A stretch of DNA of 64,000 bases. Source: Amaricoccus macauensis_A (GTDB lineage: Bacteria; Pseudomonadota; Alphaproteobacteria; Rhodobacterales; Rhodobacteraceae). The notes beneath the pieces are model-generated. The model saw only the letters and a list, made by a program, of their open reading frames with translations, ran no database searches and was not told where the DNA came from. The translations under genes were made by a program, and so were the position numbers. Below are positions 8,534-16,722 of this stretch, piece after piece. The first letter of the stretch is position 1, and the number at the start of each line of letters is the position of its first letter. The stretch lies in NCBI RefSeq assembly GCF_049800915.1, contig NZ_JBNAFY010000001.1, positions 372,001 to 436,000 on the forward strand, read 5' to 3'.

Positions 8534-9121
8534 TCAGCGCACGAGGCGCATGACGTCGCCGGAGATCTCGATCCGGGCGAAGTGTTCGAGGTAGCTCATG
8601 CCCAGAAGCGAGGTGTGAAGCTCGCCCTCATTGACCGAGGCCTGGACGTTGCGCTCCTCGAAGGGGCCGAAGCGGACGCTGTCGAGGTAGATCGGCGCGA
8701 TGCGCACGGTGCCGTTGGCGGTGCTGGCGCGGCCGGTGAAGGAGAGGCGGTCGGGGTCGATCCCGATCCGCTCCGCGTCTTCGAGCGAGAGTACAATCTG
8801 GGAAGCGCCGGTGTCCACGATGAAGGAGACCGGCGTGCCCTCGAGTTCGAGGCGGGCGTGGAAGTGGCCGTCGCGGCTCCGGCGGATCTCGATGGCCTCG
8901 TCCGAGGTCTGAATGGCGCGGTTGGGGAAAAGCTCGCCCGTCAGCACGTCGCGGAAGCCGTAGGCGATGATGACCATGGCGAAGATCAGCACCCAGATGC
9001 CGAGGTCGCGGACCGTCTTGCCCAGGCGCTGGCCGCCGCCGAAGAGGAAGAACCCGCCGACGCCCGCGAGCAGGACCACGAGGTAGATCAGGCGGGCGAA
9101 GCTGTCGGGGTCGTTCGGCAT
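8534..9121 (-). CDS. Membrane-anchored retropepsin-like aspartic protease (TIGR02281 type)
   Basis: A 195-residue protein with two N-terminal membrane segments (about 10-28 and 42-60) followed by a single retropepsin-like domain. The catalytic Asp is residue 103 in 'FIVDTGASQIVLS', and the flap-like region and 'LLGMSYLEHF' hallmark near residue 175 match the clan AA TIGR02281 family. Such proteins act as homodimers because each chain supplies one Asp. The protease domain should face the periplasm by topology. It is the last gene of a tight minus-strand operon (5-base gap to the MarC gene). The substrate is unknown. A link to membrane or envelope protein turnover is inference only. Confidence 0.88.
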   Translation of the reverse strand: MPNDPDSFARLIYLVVLLAGVGGFFLFGGGQRLGKTVRDLGIWVLIFAMVIIAYGFRDVLTGELFPNRAIQTSDEAIEIRRSRDGHFHARLELEGTPVSFIVDTGASQIVLSLEDAERIGIDPDRLSFTGRASTANGTVRIAPIYLDSVRFGPFEERNVQASVNEGELHTSLLGMSYLEHFARIEISGDVMRLVR

Positions 9122-9125
9122 CGGC

Positions 9126-9746
9126 TCAGTTGCTCATGAGGCCCACATCCCGCAGCCCGTCGAGGACGAACTGGACCGAGAGGGCGGCGAGGAGGATGCC
9201 GAGAAGCCGGCTGACGACGACAATGCCGGTATGGCCCAGGAGCCGCTCGATGGGGCCTGCGAGACGGAAGAGCATGTAGACGATGGCGAGCACGAACAGC
9301 ATGACGCCGTGGATCGCGGCGATGGCGGCGTAATCCCCGGAGTTCTGGCTGATGAGCAGGACCATCGTGGCAAGCGATCCGGGCCCCGCCAGAAGCGGCA
9401 TGGCGAGCGGGAAGACGGAGGGGTCGGGGGGCGCGTCGATCGAGCGTTTCTCGCGGCGCTCGGTGCGTTTCTCGAAGAGCATGTCCACGGCGATCAGGAA
9501 GAGCAGCAGCCCGCCCGAGATGCGGAAGGCGGGCATTCCGATGCCAATCACGCCGAGAAGCGCCTCGCCGGTGAGCCCGAAGATCGTCATGAGCCCGGCG
9601 GCGATGACGATGGCACGAAGCGCCACCACCCGGCGTTCGCGCGTCGACATGCCGCTGGTGAGCGCCACGTAGATCGGGGTCGTGCCGATAGGGTCGATGA
9701 TGACGAAGAGCGTCACGAAGCTGGTGATGAGAAGATCGAGCGACAT
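9126..9746 (-). CDS. MarC family integral membrane protein
   Basis: A 206-residue polytopic inner-membrane protein of the MarC/UPF0056 family with about six membrane segments. It opens with the family signature 'LITSFVTLFVIIDPIGTTPIYVALT' spread over residues 6-30 and has 'FRISGGLLLFLIAVDMLF' near residue 75. The cytoplasmic loop near 90-105 is basic (EKRTERREKR). The family's transport role is not established, and the old link to multidrug resistance was not upheld. Its ATG overlaps the stop of the upstream ABC-F gene (ATGA at 9746), so the two are translationally coupled. Confidence 0.9.
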   Translation of the reverse strand: MSLDLLITSFVTLFVIIDPIGTTPIYVALTSGMSTRERRVVALRAIVIAAGLMTIFGLTGEALLGVIGIGMPAFRISGGLLLFLIAVDMLFEKRTERREKRSIDAPPDPSVFPLAMPLLAGPGSLATMVLLISQNSGDYAAIAAIHGVMLFVLAIVYMLFRLAGPIERLLGHTGIVVVSRLLGILLAALSVQFVLDGLRDVGLMSN

Positions 9747-11620
9747 CAGGGAGTTCCACCGGCGCGTTCAAGTTTCTCCAGCGCGGCCATCCAGAGGGCT
9801 TCGGCGCGGGCAAGACCGTCCTCGACCTCGGCGCGCTTCTTCTGGAGCTGGGCGAGCTTGTCGGTGTCGCCGCGATCATAGGTCAACGGATTGGCGAGGC
9901 GTGCGTCGATGGTCTCGCGCATTTCCTCGAGCTTCGAGACCCGCGCTTCGCATTTAGCGACCTCGGCCCTGAGCGGCGCGATCTCGTTGCGCGGCGCCGG
10001 CTTGGCGCGCGGTTTGGCCTCGCCGTTCTTCTCGGCCTTCTTCTTCTCGGAGGACCCGCCGCGTTCGCCGAGGAGCAGGCGGCGGTAGGCCTCCATGTCC
10101 TCCTCGAAGGGTCTGACCGCGCCGTCCTTCACGAGCCAGAGCCGGTCGGCCACCAGTTCGACAAGGTGGGCGTCGTGGCTCACGAGGATGACCGCACCGC
10201 CATAGGCGGTGAGCGCCTCCACGAGTGCCTCGCGGCTTTCGATGTCGAGGTGGTTGGTCGGCTCGTCTAGGATGATCATGTGCGGCGCATCAAGCGTCGC
10301 GAGGAGGAGCGAGAGCCGCGCCTTCTGGCCGCCAGAGAGCCGGCCCACCTCGGTGGTTGCGGTATCGGGGCCGAGGCCACCTGCGGCGAGGCGGGCGCGC
10401 AGCTTGGCGGGCGCTTCCTCGGGGCGGAGGCTCTGGAGGTGCTGGAGCGGGGTTTCGTCGAGGTTCAGCTCGTCCACCTGGTGCTGGGCGAAATAGCCGA
10501 CCCGGAGCTTGGAGGATTTCACCATCCGGCCCGACATCGGCTCGAGCCGGTCCGCGAGCAGCTTGGAGAGTGTCGACTTGCCCTGGCCGTTGGCGCCCAG
10601 GAGCGCGATGCGGTCGTCCTGGTCGATGCGCAGGTCGAGGTTGCGCAGGACCGGGCGGCCGTCATAGCCGATGGAGGTGCCTTCGAGCCGGATGATCGGC
10701 GGGGAGAGTTCCTCGGGGGTGGGGAAGTTGAAGGCCGCGACCTGGCTCTCGACCACGGCGGCGACGGGTTTCATCTTCTCCAGTGCCTTGAGGCGGCTCT
10801 GGGCCTGGCGGGCCTTCGAGGCCTTGGCGCGGAAGCGGTCGACGAAGGACTGCATGTGCGCGCGGGCCGCGTCCTGCTTCTTCTTGGCGGCGATCTGCTG
10901 TTCGAGCCGGGCGCGGCGGGTTTCGTCGAAGGTGTCGTAATTGCCCTGGTAGAGGGTGAGCTTGCGGTCGTGCAGGTGGAGGATCGCGCCGACCGAGCGG
11001 TTGAGCAGGTTGCGGTCGTGGCTGATGACTAGCACCGTGTGGGGGTAGCGGGCGAGGAAGTTCTCGAGCCAGATCGTGCCTTCGAGGTCGAGATAGTTGG
11101 TGGGCTCGTCGAGGAGCAGCACGTCGGGTTCGGAGAAGAGCACCGCGGCGAGCGCCACGCGCATCCGCCAGCCGCCGGAGAAATCGGCGCAGGGGCGGGC
11201 CTGGGCTGCGGCATCGAAGCCGAGCCCGTTGAGGATGGCGGCGGCGCGCGCCTCGGCCGAATGGGCGTCGATATCCACCAGCCGGGTCTGGATCTCGGCG
11301 ATCTCATGGGCGTCGGTGGCGGTTTCGGCGCGCGCGAGCAGCGAGGCGCGTTCGAGGTCGGCGGCGAGCACCGTGTCGAGCAGGCTGTCCTGGCTCGCGG
11401 GGGCCTCCTGGGCCACGCCGCCGATGCGCGCCTGGCGCGGCACCTCGATCTCGCCGGCGTCCAGCGCCAGTTCGCCCCGGATCAGCCGGAAGAGGGTCGT
11501 CTTGCCCGCGCCGTTGCGCCCGACGAATCCGACCTTGTGCCCGGCGGGGATCAGCGCCGAGGTGTGATCGAAGAGTTGCTTGCCCTCCAGCGTGAAGGCG
11601 ATGTCCTTGAATGCCAGCAT
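9746..11620 (-). CDS. ABC-F family ATPase (ribosome-associated, Uup/EttA/YheS-like)
   Basis: A soluble protein of about 624 residues with two ABC ATPase domains and no membrane segment, the layout of ABC-F translation factors. Walker A motifs are 'GRNGAGKTT' (near residue 35) and 'GANGQGKST' (near residue 345). Signature motifs are 'DFSGGWRMR' and 'LSGGQKARLS', and the linker between the domains is the charged P-site-type helix region. The C-terminus (about 515-620) is a Lys/Glu/Ala-rich coiled coil as in Uup/YheS. I start at the ATG at 11620 ('MLAFKDIAFT'), where ABC-F proteins normally begin; an ATG at 11650 would add ten residues. It is first in the operon with the MarC and aspartic-protease genes. 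Confidence 0.92.
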   Translation of the reverse strand: MLAFKDIAFTLEGKQLFDHTSALIPAGHKVGFVGRNGAGKTTLFRLIRGELALDAGEIEVPRQARIGGVAQEAPASQDSLLDTVLAADLERASLLARAETATDAHEIAEIQTRLVDIDAHSAEARAAAILNGLGFDAAAQARPCADFSGGWRMRVALAAVLFSEPDVLLLDEPTNYLDLEGTIWLENFLARYPHTVLVISHDRNLLNRSVGAILHLHDRKLTLYQGNYDTFDETRRARLEQQIAAKKKQDAARAHMQSFVDRFRAKASKARQAQSRLKALEKMKPVAAVVESQVAAFNFPTPEELSPPIIRLEGTSIGYDGRPVLRNLDLRIDQDDRIALLGANGQGKSTLSKLLADRLEPMSGRMVKSSKLRVGYFAQHQVDELNLDETPLQHLQSLRPEEAPAKLRARLAAGGLGPDTATTEVGRLSGGQKARLSLLLATLDAPHMIILDEPTNHLDIESREALVEALTAYGGAVILVSHDAHLVELVADRLWLVKDGAVRPFEEDMEAYRRLLLGERGGSSEKKKAEKNGEAKPRAKPAPRNEIAPLRAEVAKCEARVSKLEEMRETIDARLANPLTYDRGDTDKLAQLQKKRAEVEDGLARAEALWMAALEKLERAGGTP

Positions 11621-11750
11621 GGGTGCGATGTGACGCGGGGTTTGGGGCATGTCAACAACAGCTGCGGCTTCGAAGCGACATTAAGGCTTCCCCGTCCGGC
11701 GGCTGCGTGATACCTGCGCGCCCAAACAGCAAGGGACGCTTGACGAGACA

Positions 11751-12173
11751 ATGGCGATTCAGAGAACTTTTTCGATCATCAAGCCGGATGCGACCCGGCG
11801 GAACCTGACCGGCGCGATCAATGCCAAGCTGGAAGCGGCTGGCCTGCGGATCATCGCGCAGAAGCGGATTCATCTGTCGCTCGCACAGGCGCAGGAATTC
11901 TATGCGGTGCACCGGGAACGCCCCTTCTTCGAAGAACTGACCGAGTTCATGAGCTCCGAGCCGATCGTGGCCCAGGTTCTCGAGGGCGAAGACGCCATCG
12001 CGAAGAACCGCGAAGTGATGGGCGCGACCAACCCGGCCGAGGCCGAGGACGGCACCATCCGCAAGGAATTCGCGCTTTCCATCGGCGAGAACTCGATCCA
12101 CGGCTCCGACGCACCGGAAACGGCGGCTGTCGAGATCGCCTACTTCTTCTCGGGTCTCGAACTGGTCGGCTGA
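11751..12173 (+). CDS. ndk: Nucleoside diphosphate kinase
   Basis: Transfers the gamma phosphate between nucleoside triphosphates and diphosphates through a phosphohistidine. The 140-residue product is full length. The catalytic His is residue 117 in 'NSIHGSD', and the N-terminal 'TFSIIKPDAT' matches the family. It is monocistronic, with its own upstream region of about 130 bases shared with the divergent ABC-F gene, and a strong hairpin follows at 12207. Confidence 0.97.
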   Translation: MAIQRTFSIIKPDATRRNLTGAINAKLEAAGLRIIAQKRIHLSLAQAQEFYAVHRERPFFEELTEFMSSEPIVAQVLEGEDAIAKNREVMGATNPAEAEDGTIRKEFALSIGENSIHGSDAPETAAVEIAYFFSGLELVG

Positions 12174-12206
12174 GGCCGCGCCGGAAACGGCTCGTGACGT
12201 GATGCG

Positions 12207-12240
12207 CGGGGCATCGGAGGCAGGCGCTTCCGGTGCCCCG
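12207..12240 (+). terminator. Strong hairpin downstream of ndk
   Basis: CGGGGCATCGGAGG (12207-12220) and CTTCCGGTGCCCCG (12227-12240) pair along 12-14 positions with one G-T wobble and a short loop. It starts 34 bases after the ndk stop. The following TTCGCGTTTC is only weakly U-rich, so termination is likely but not proven. Confidence 0.55.
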
Positions 12241-12367
12241 TTCGCGTTTCGGGGTGGCGGCTTACGAAAACGTGTGCTTTCGGGGCGTTGCCAGCAACTG
12301 TTGAAGCGGCCAGACATGGCGCGACCACTCAATGTCCCTGCGACGAAATCCGAGGAGCGAGACCGAG

Positions 12368-12886
12368 ATGACCCATTCCAAGCCCGAAGCCGGTGGCCTG
12401 CTGCCCGAGATGTCCTTCCCGAAGCTCGGAGGCGGGGAGATCGCCGTGGGCGGCATGCGCGAGCGGCACACGCTTCTCGTAGTCTATCGCGGCAAGCATT
12501 GCCCGCGCTGCAAGAAGTATCTCAATGCGCTGGAGGCGTTGAAAGCGGATTGGGAAGAGGCGGGCTACGACATCGTGGTTGTCTCCGCGGACCCGGAGGA
12601 GAAGGCGCAGGCGGATCTCGACGAGTTCGGCTGGAGCTTCGATCTCGCCTACGGGATGACCGAGGACCAGATCCGGACGCTGGGGCTTTACGTCTCCGAT
12701 CCGCTGAGCCCGGACGAGACTGACCGGCGCTTTGCCGAGCCGGGTGTGTTCTGCGTGCGGCCCGAGGGTATCATCCAGCTTCTGTGCATCTCGAACGGTC
12801 CGGCGGCGCGGCCCGACCTGAAGGAGCTTCTGGACGGGGCGAAGTTCAACATCGCCAAGGCGCGCCCGCCGCGCGGAACGGCCTGA
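12368..12886 (+). CDS. Peroxiredoxin-like (AhpC/TSA thioredoxin-fold) protein
   Basis: A 172-residue thioredoxin-fold protein of the AhpC/TSA redoxin group. The candidate active site is CPRC in 'YRGKHCPRCKKYLNALE' near residue 45, where classical peroxiredoxins have TxxC. The CxxC suggests either a disulfide-active variant or a one-gene reductant/peroxidase. The middle ('IVVVSADPEEKAQADLDEFGW') matches the redoxin fold. I start at the ATG at 12368 with AGGAG upstream; an ATG-like start 12 codons earlier is possible but lacks a ribosome site. The physiological substrate is unknown. Confidence 0.85.
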   Translation: MTHSKPEAGGLLPEMSFPKLGGGEIAVGGMRERHTLLVVYRGKHCPRCKKYLNALEALKADWEEAGYDIVVVSADPEEKAQADLDEFGWSFDLAYGMTEDQIRTLGLYVSDPLSPDETDRRFAEPGVFCVRPEGIIQLLCISNGPAARPDLKELLDGAKFNIAKARPPRGTA

Positions 12887-12923
12887 GCGGGCCGATATGA
12901 CGGTCTGAGGGGGATAACCGGGG

Positions 12924-13304
12924 ATGATCGACCACATCACGTTCGGGGTGGGTGATCTTTCCCGGTCTGTGGCCTTCTATGACATGGCCCTTACGCCTCT
13001 CGGTTTCCGTCGCCTGTGCGATCTTCATGAAGGGGAAGGCGGCGGGGTCCGGGTTTGTGGCTATGGGGCCGAGCGCCCGCAATTCTGGCTGGCGGAGGAA
13101 AATGCCACGTCGGGGATGATGCATGTGGCTTTCGCGGCGTTGAGCCGCGAGGCGGTGGACGTCTTTCATGTCGCGGCCCTTGCGGCGGGTGGAAGCGACA
13201 ACGGGGCGCCCGGATTGCGGCCCCGGTATCACTCCGGTTACTACGCGGCCTTCGTGCTCGATCCGGACGGGCACAATATCGAGGCGGTTTGCCATACGGG
13301 TTAG
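12924..13304 (+). CDS. VOC superfamily (glyoxalase/bleomycin-resistance-like) protein
   Basis: A 126-residue single VOC domain with two beta-alpha-beta modules. The N-terminal 'MIDHITFGVGDLSRSVAFYDMALTPLGF' pattern has His4 as a likely metal ligand. 'SGMMHVAFAA' is mid-protein, and the C-terminal 'GYYAAFVLDPDGHNIEAVCH' carries the closing Glu. VOC proteins act as dimers in metal-dependent isomerase, dioxygenase or resistance reactions, and the reaction here cannot be told from sequence. It lies 37 bases after the peroxiredoxin-like gene and may be cotranscribed with it. A hairpin follows the stop. Confidence 0.88.
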   Translation: MIDHITFGVGDLSRSVAFYDMALTPLGFRRLCDLHEGEGGGVRVCGYGAERPQFWLAEENATSGMMHVAFAALSREAVDVFHVAALAAGGSDNGAPGLRPRYHSGYYAAFVLDPDGHNIEAVCHTG

Positions 13305-13305
13305 A

Positions 13306-13334
13306 CGGTTGCAGGGACTGCGCAGGTGCAACCG
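13306..13334 (+). terminator. Hairpin immediately after the VOC gene
   Basis: CGGTTGCA (13306-13313) and TGCAACCG (13327-13334) form a perfect 8-base stem with a 13-base loop, starting 2 bases after the stop codon. No U-run follows, so it may be a Rho-assisted terminator or an mRNA-end stabiliser. Confidence 0.45.
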
Positions 13335-13434
13335 AAGCCGCTCAAGCCGTTGATGCCGCAACCCCTCCAGTTGTCACGCCAGAGGAATTGTGCCATCTGA
13401 TGGAAAGTTCGACATGGCATGAAGGTTGTGCACG

Positions 13435-14088
13435 ATGACCGATTTTGCGGCTGCGCGGGAAGCGATGGTGGATTGCCAGGTGAGGACCGCGGATGTAACG
13501 CGGTATCCGATCATCGAGGCGCTGCTGAGGGTTCCGCGCGAGGAATACGTGCCGCAGGGGATGAAGCCGGTCGCCTATCTTGGTGACGACATTGCGCTTG
13601 GCAACGGGCGCGTCATTCTCGATCCGCGCGTCTTTGCCAAGATGCTCGATGCGATCAATGTCGGCCCCAAGGACCTGGTTCTCGATGTGGGCTGCGGGCT
13701 GGGGTATTCCTCCGCGGTGCTGGCGCGCATGTCCGAAGCGGTGATCGCGCTCGAGGAAGACCCGGATCTCGCCCGCCAGGCCGAGGCCAATCTGAACGCG
13801 CAGGACGTGGACAACGCGGTTGCCGAGACCGGGCCGCTTGCGGAGGGCAAGGCCAATCACGGGCCTTTTGATGCGATCGTCATCGAAGGCGGGATCGAAA
13901 TGCTTCCCGAGGCACTTGCGGCGCAGCTGAAACCGGGCGGACGAATCGTCGCGATCTTCATGGATGGCGCGAACGGGCAGGCAAGGCTCGGAATTGCGAC
14001 CAATGCCGGGATCGCCTGGCGTCGTATCTTCGATGCCACAGCGCCGGTCCTGCCGGGGTTCAGTGAAACGAAAGCGTTTGAATTCTAG
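13435..14088 (+). CDS. Protein-L-isoaspartate O-methyltransferase family protein
   Basis: SAM-dependent methyltransferase of the PCMT family, expected to repair isoaspartyl residues, although many alphaproteobacterial members next to tolC are untested. The 217-residue product has motif I 'VLDVGCGLGYSSAVLARM' near residues 82-99, the acidic ribose-binding Glu in 'VIALEEDPDL', and 'FDAIVIEGGIEMLPEAL' as the later motif. I start at the ATG at 13435, with GAAGG ten bases upstream. tolC follows after 76 bases, a linkage common in Rhodobacteraceae. Confidence 0.9.
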   Translation: MTDFAAAREAMVDCQVRTADVTRYPIIEALLRVPREEYVPQGMKPVAYLGDDIALGNGRVILDPRVFAKMLDAINVGPKDLVLDVGCGLGYSSAVLARMSEAVIALEEDPDLARQAEANLNAQDVDNAVAETGPLAEGKANHGPFDAIVIEGGIEMLPEALAAQLKPGGRIVAIFMDGANGQARLGIATNAGIAWRRIFDATAPVLPGFSETKAFEF

Positions 14089-14164
14089 AGACCCGGTGTC
14101 GATAGTGAAGCAAGGTGTCCGGAGAGCGGGCCTTTTTGAATCGAGCAGTTTCCGGAGGATCGTC

Positions 14165-15568
14165 ATGCAGAAGCGACGGTTGAAATCATTCTTCATATCG
14201 TCGGCTTTCGTCATGACGACGCTGGCCGCACCGTTGACACCCGCGCGGGCCGAGTCCCTCGCGGATGCCCTGATCTCGGCCTACCAGACCAGTCCGCTGC
14301 TTTCGTCGAGCCGGGCTGCCCTGCGGGGTGTGGACGAGAACGTGCCGCAGGCCCGCGCACAGCGCCGGCCCCAGACAAGCGCCAACATCGGCGCGTCGGC
14401 GGACGTGGATTACGGCGAATACGACGACCGGACGGACGCGCTCGAGGCCACGCTTGATGCCTCGCTGCTGCTCTACGATCACGGTCAGACCAAGGCCGCG
14501 ATCGAATCGGCGCGCAACAGTGTCGCGGAAGGCCGTGCCGACTTGCAGAACATCGAGCAGACGGTGCTCTACGCCGCTGTTCAGGCCTATGTGGATGTGC
14601 GACGGGACGAGGAATTCGTCCGCATCTCGCGCAACGACGTGGAACGGCTCGAGGAGACGCTGCGCGCGACCCGCAACCGCTTCGAGGTGGGGGAAGTGAC
14701 CCGCACCGACGTGAGCCAGAGTGAGGCCGCCCTTGCCGAGAGCCGGGCCAATCTCGCTTCCGCCCTCGGCGCACTGGAGGTTTCGCGCGAGGCCTATCGC
14801 GCCGCCATCGGGCATCCGCCGGACAACCTCGAAACGCTTCCGCCGCTCCCGGCGGTTCCCGCTTCGGTGGAAGAGGCGATCCAGATCGGAATTCAGCGCA
14901 ATCCGCAGATCGTTTCGGCGCAGTATTCCGAGCGCGTCGCGGTCTACAACTTCGATCGGGCGGTGGCCGCGAAGGGGCCGACGATCAGCCTCGGCGGCTC
15001 CACGGGGCTTTCGCGGACCAACAACACCACATCGGGTGCCTGGGCCGGCGAGCCCTTTGCCGAAGTGACGCTCCAGGGCTCGATGCCGCTCTATACCGGC
15101 GGGTCGAATGACAGCCTCATCCGCCAGGCGCAGGCGCTGATCGACCAGCGCCGGTTCGAGGTTCAGGATGCTGCCCGGACGGTGACGCAGGACGTGTCCT
15201 CGGCCTGGGCGCAGCTCGAGGTCTCGAAGGTGGCGATCGTTGCCCGCCGCGAACAGGCCGAAGCCAGCCGTCTCGCCGCCGAGGGTGTGTCGGAAGAGGC
15301 CCGGCTCGGTGCGCGTTCGACGCTCGACGTTCTCGATGCGGACCAGGACCGCCTGCAAGCCGAAGCCGAGATCGTTTCGGCGGTGCGGGACGAATACGTG
15401 GCGGCTTATGCGCTCTTGCAGGCCATGGGGCTCCTGACGGTGGAGCATCTCGAACTGGGAATCGAGACCTATAATCCGGACGACTATTTTGCGAGGGTTC
15501 AGAATGCGCCAGTTGGCGGCTATGATACCTCCGCAGTCGATCGGATAAGGGCACGATGGGAACGATAG
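14165..15568 (+). CDS. tolC: TolC family outer membrane channel protein
   Basis: Outer-membrane exit duct for type I secretion and tripartite efflux. The 467-residue protein has a signal peptide (residues 1-30, ending in 'TPARAES'). It has the two TolC repeats of paired coiled-coil helices: 'SLADALISAYQTSPLLSSSRAALRGVDENVPQARAQ' scattered over 30-66 and the second repeat starting near 240 with 'SVEEAIQIGIQRNPQIVSAQ'. The internal 'RFEVGEVTRTDVSQSEAALAESRANL' is the classical TolC equatorial helix motif. GGAGG precedes the ATG. It overlaps the next gene by 13 bases. An inner-membrane partner is not in the window. Confidence 0.95.
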   Translation: MQKRRLKSFFISSAFVMTTLAAPLTPARAESLADALISAYQTSPLLSSSRAALRGVDENVPQARAQRRPQTSANIGASADVDYGEYDDRTDALEATLDASLLLYDHGQTKAAIESARNSVAEGRADLQNIEQTVLYAAVQAYVDVRRDEEFVRISRNDVERLEETLRATRNRFEVGEVTRTDVSQSEAALAESRANLASALGALEVSREAYRAAIGHPPDNLETLPPLPAVPASVEEAIQIGIQRNPQIVSAQYSERVAVYNFDRAVAAKGPTISLGGSTGLSRTNNTTSGAWAGEPFAEVTLQGSMPLYTGGSNDSLIRQAQALIDQRRFEVQDAARTVTQDVSSAWAQLEVSKVAIVARREQAEASRLAAEGVSEEARLGARSTLDVLDADQDRLQAEAEIVSAVRDEYVAAYALLQAMGLLTVEHLELGIETYNPDDYFARVQNAPVGGYDTSAVDRIRARWER

Positions 15569-16065
15569 AACAGGATTTCGGCGGGAAGGCGACCTCCGCC
15601 TCCGGGGCAGACCCGGAGCGCGACGAGGCGACGATCCTGGACGAGGACGATCTCGATACGGAAGACGGCGGGCCCGAAGAGCAGCCGCCGAAGCAGGATC
15701 TCGCGGATGTTCTGGCCTCGATCCGCCAGCTCGTGACCGCGGAAACGGCGGCCCGCGTGGAAAAACGCGAGAGCCAGACCGCCGGGGCCGAGGGGGTTCT
15801 GATCCTGACGCCGGAGATGCGGGTCGATGGCGGCGGCCATGAGGCCCATTCCGGGGAGATCCTCACGGAAGGGATGAAGGACAACGCACCCGCGCAGGGC
15901 GCGCCGATCCTCGACGAGGAGGCGCTGCGGGCTGTCATCAACGCGATCATCCGCGAGGAATTGCAGGGTGAGCTTGGTGATCGGATCAGCCGCAATCTGC
16001 GCAAACTGATTCGCCGCGAGATGAGCGTGATGCTGGCCGAAGAGCGCGAGCGGGAAGACGCTTGA
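15556..16065 (+). CDS. Acidic PopZ-like protein (DUF2497-type, divergent)
   Basis: A 169-residue, strongly acidic protein that starts inside the tolC 3' end. Its layout resembles PopZ, the polar organising protein of alphaproteobacteria. A short helix 'DLADVLASIRQLV' (about 49-61) parallels the N-terminal 'EEILASIR' helix of PopZ. A low-complexity acidic linker (62-115) follows, then a C-terminal helical region 'EEALRAVINAIIREELQGEL' plus 'RISRNLRKLIRREMS' (118-158) that resembles the oligomerisation segment. The similarity is short and was judged by eye, so function as a polar scaffold is a hypothesis. It is probably cotranscribed with tolC. Confidence 0.7.
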   Translation: MGTIEQDFGGKATSASGADPERDEATILDEDDLDTEDGGPEEQPPKQDLADVLASIRQLVTAETAARVEKRESQTAGAEGVLILTPEMRVDGGGHEAHSGEILTEGMKDNAPAQGAPILDEEALRAVINAIIREELQGELGDRISRNLRKLIRREMSVMLAEEREREDA

Positions 16066-16078
16066 GCGTCCTCAGTCT

Positions 16079-16558
16079 TCAGTCCACGGGCACGAGGTCG
16101 AGCTCGTAGAAGATGCTTTCCTCGGCGTTCGGATATTGCGCGAAGGGGCCACGGGGTTCGAACCCGGCCTCGACGTAGATCTTGCGCGCGGCTTCGTAGC
16201 TGCTGCCCGAGCCGGTTTCGAGCAGGATGCGCTGGAAGATGCGCGACCGTGCCTCGTCGATCATGTGGTCTAGCAGGGCCTTGCCCAGGCCGCGGCCGCG
16301 AAATTCCCGCGCCACATGCATGGATTTCAGTTCGCAATCGCCGTCCCCCAACGGCCGGAGCGCGGCAATGCCGGCAAGCGCGCCGTTGACCTTGAGGCCG
16401 AAGAGCACGATGCCGGGTGCGGCGAGATCTTCCGCACTTAGCGCGAAGACGTTCTCGGGGGTGGTGCTGGCGATGGAGAAGGTGACGTGGCGCTGAATGA
16501 GCGCCCGGACGGAGGGGTCTCTTGTGTCAACCTGGGCTATGCTCGTCTCGTCCGTCAT
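16079..16558 (-). CDS. GNAT family N-acetyltransferase
   Basis: A 159-residue acetyl-CoA-dependent acetyltransferase. Motif A, 'MHVAREFRGRGLGKALLDHMID' (split over residues 79-100), gives the R/Q-x-x-G-x-G/A pyrophosphate loop. The C-terminal 'AARKIYVEAGFEPRGPFAQY' is the usual motif B. The start at the ATG at 16558 has GAGAG six to ten bases upstream; an ATG two codons earlier is possible. It converges on the PopZ-like gene with 13 bases between stops. The acceptor substrate is unknown. Confidence 0.9.
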   Translation of the reverse strand: MTDETSIAQVDTRDPSVRALIQRHVTFSIASTTPENVFALSAEDLAAPGIVLFGLKVNGALAGIAALRPLGDGDCELKSMHVAREFRGRGLGKALLDHMIDEARSRIFQRILLETGSGSSYEAARKIYVEAGFEPRGPFAQYPNAEESIFYELDLVPVD

Positions 16559-16722
16559 GATCATCTCTCATCCCCCCGTGGCGCCATACAGGCTTTCCCC
16601 ATCCATGATTTCCGGCCAGAGGCGCGGAAAAGTGGCATCATTTTGAATGTGTTTTGTTAACAAATGCCTCCGCAATTCGATGTTTTGCGGGCCGGTGTGG
16701 CGTCACGGCAAGGGACAGGAGA

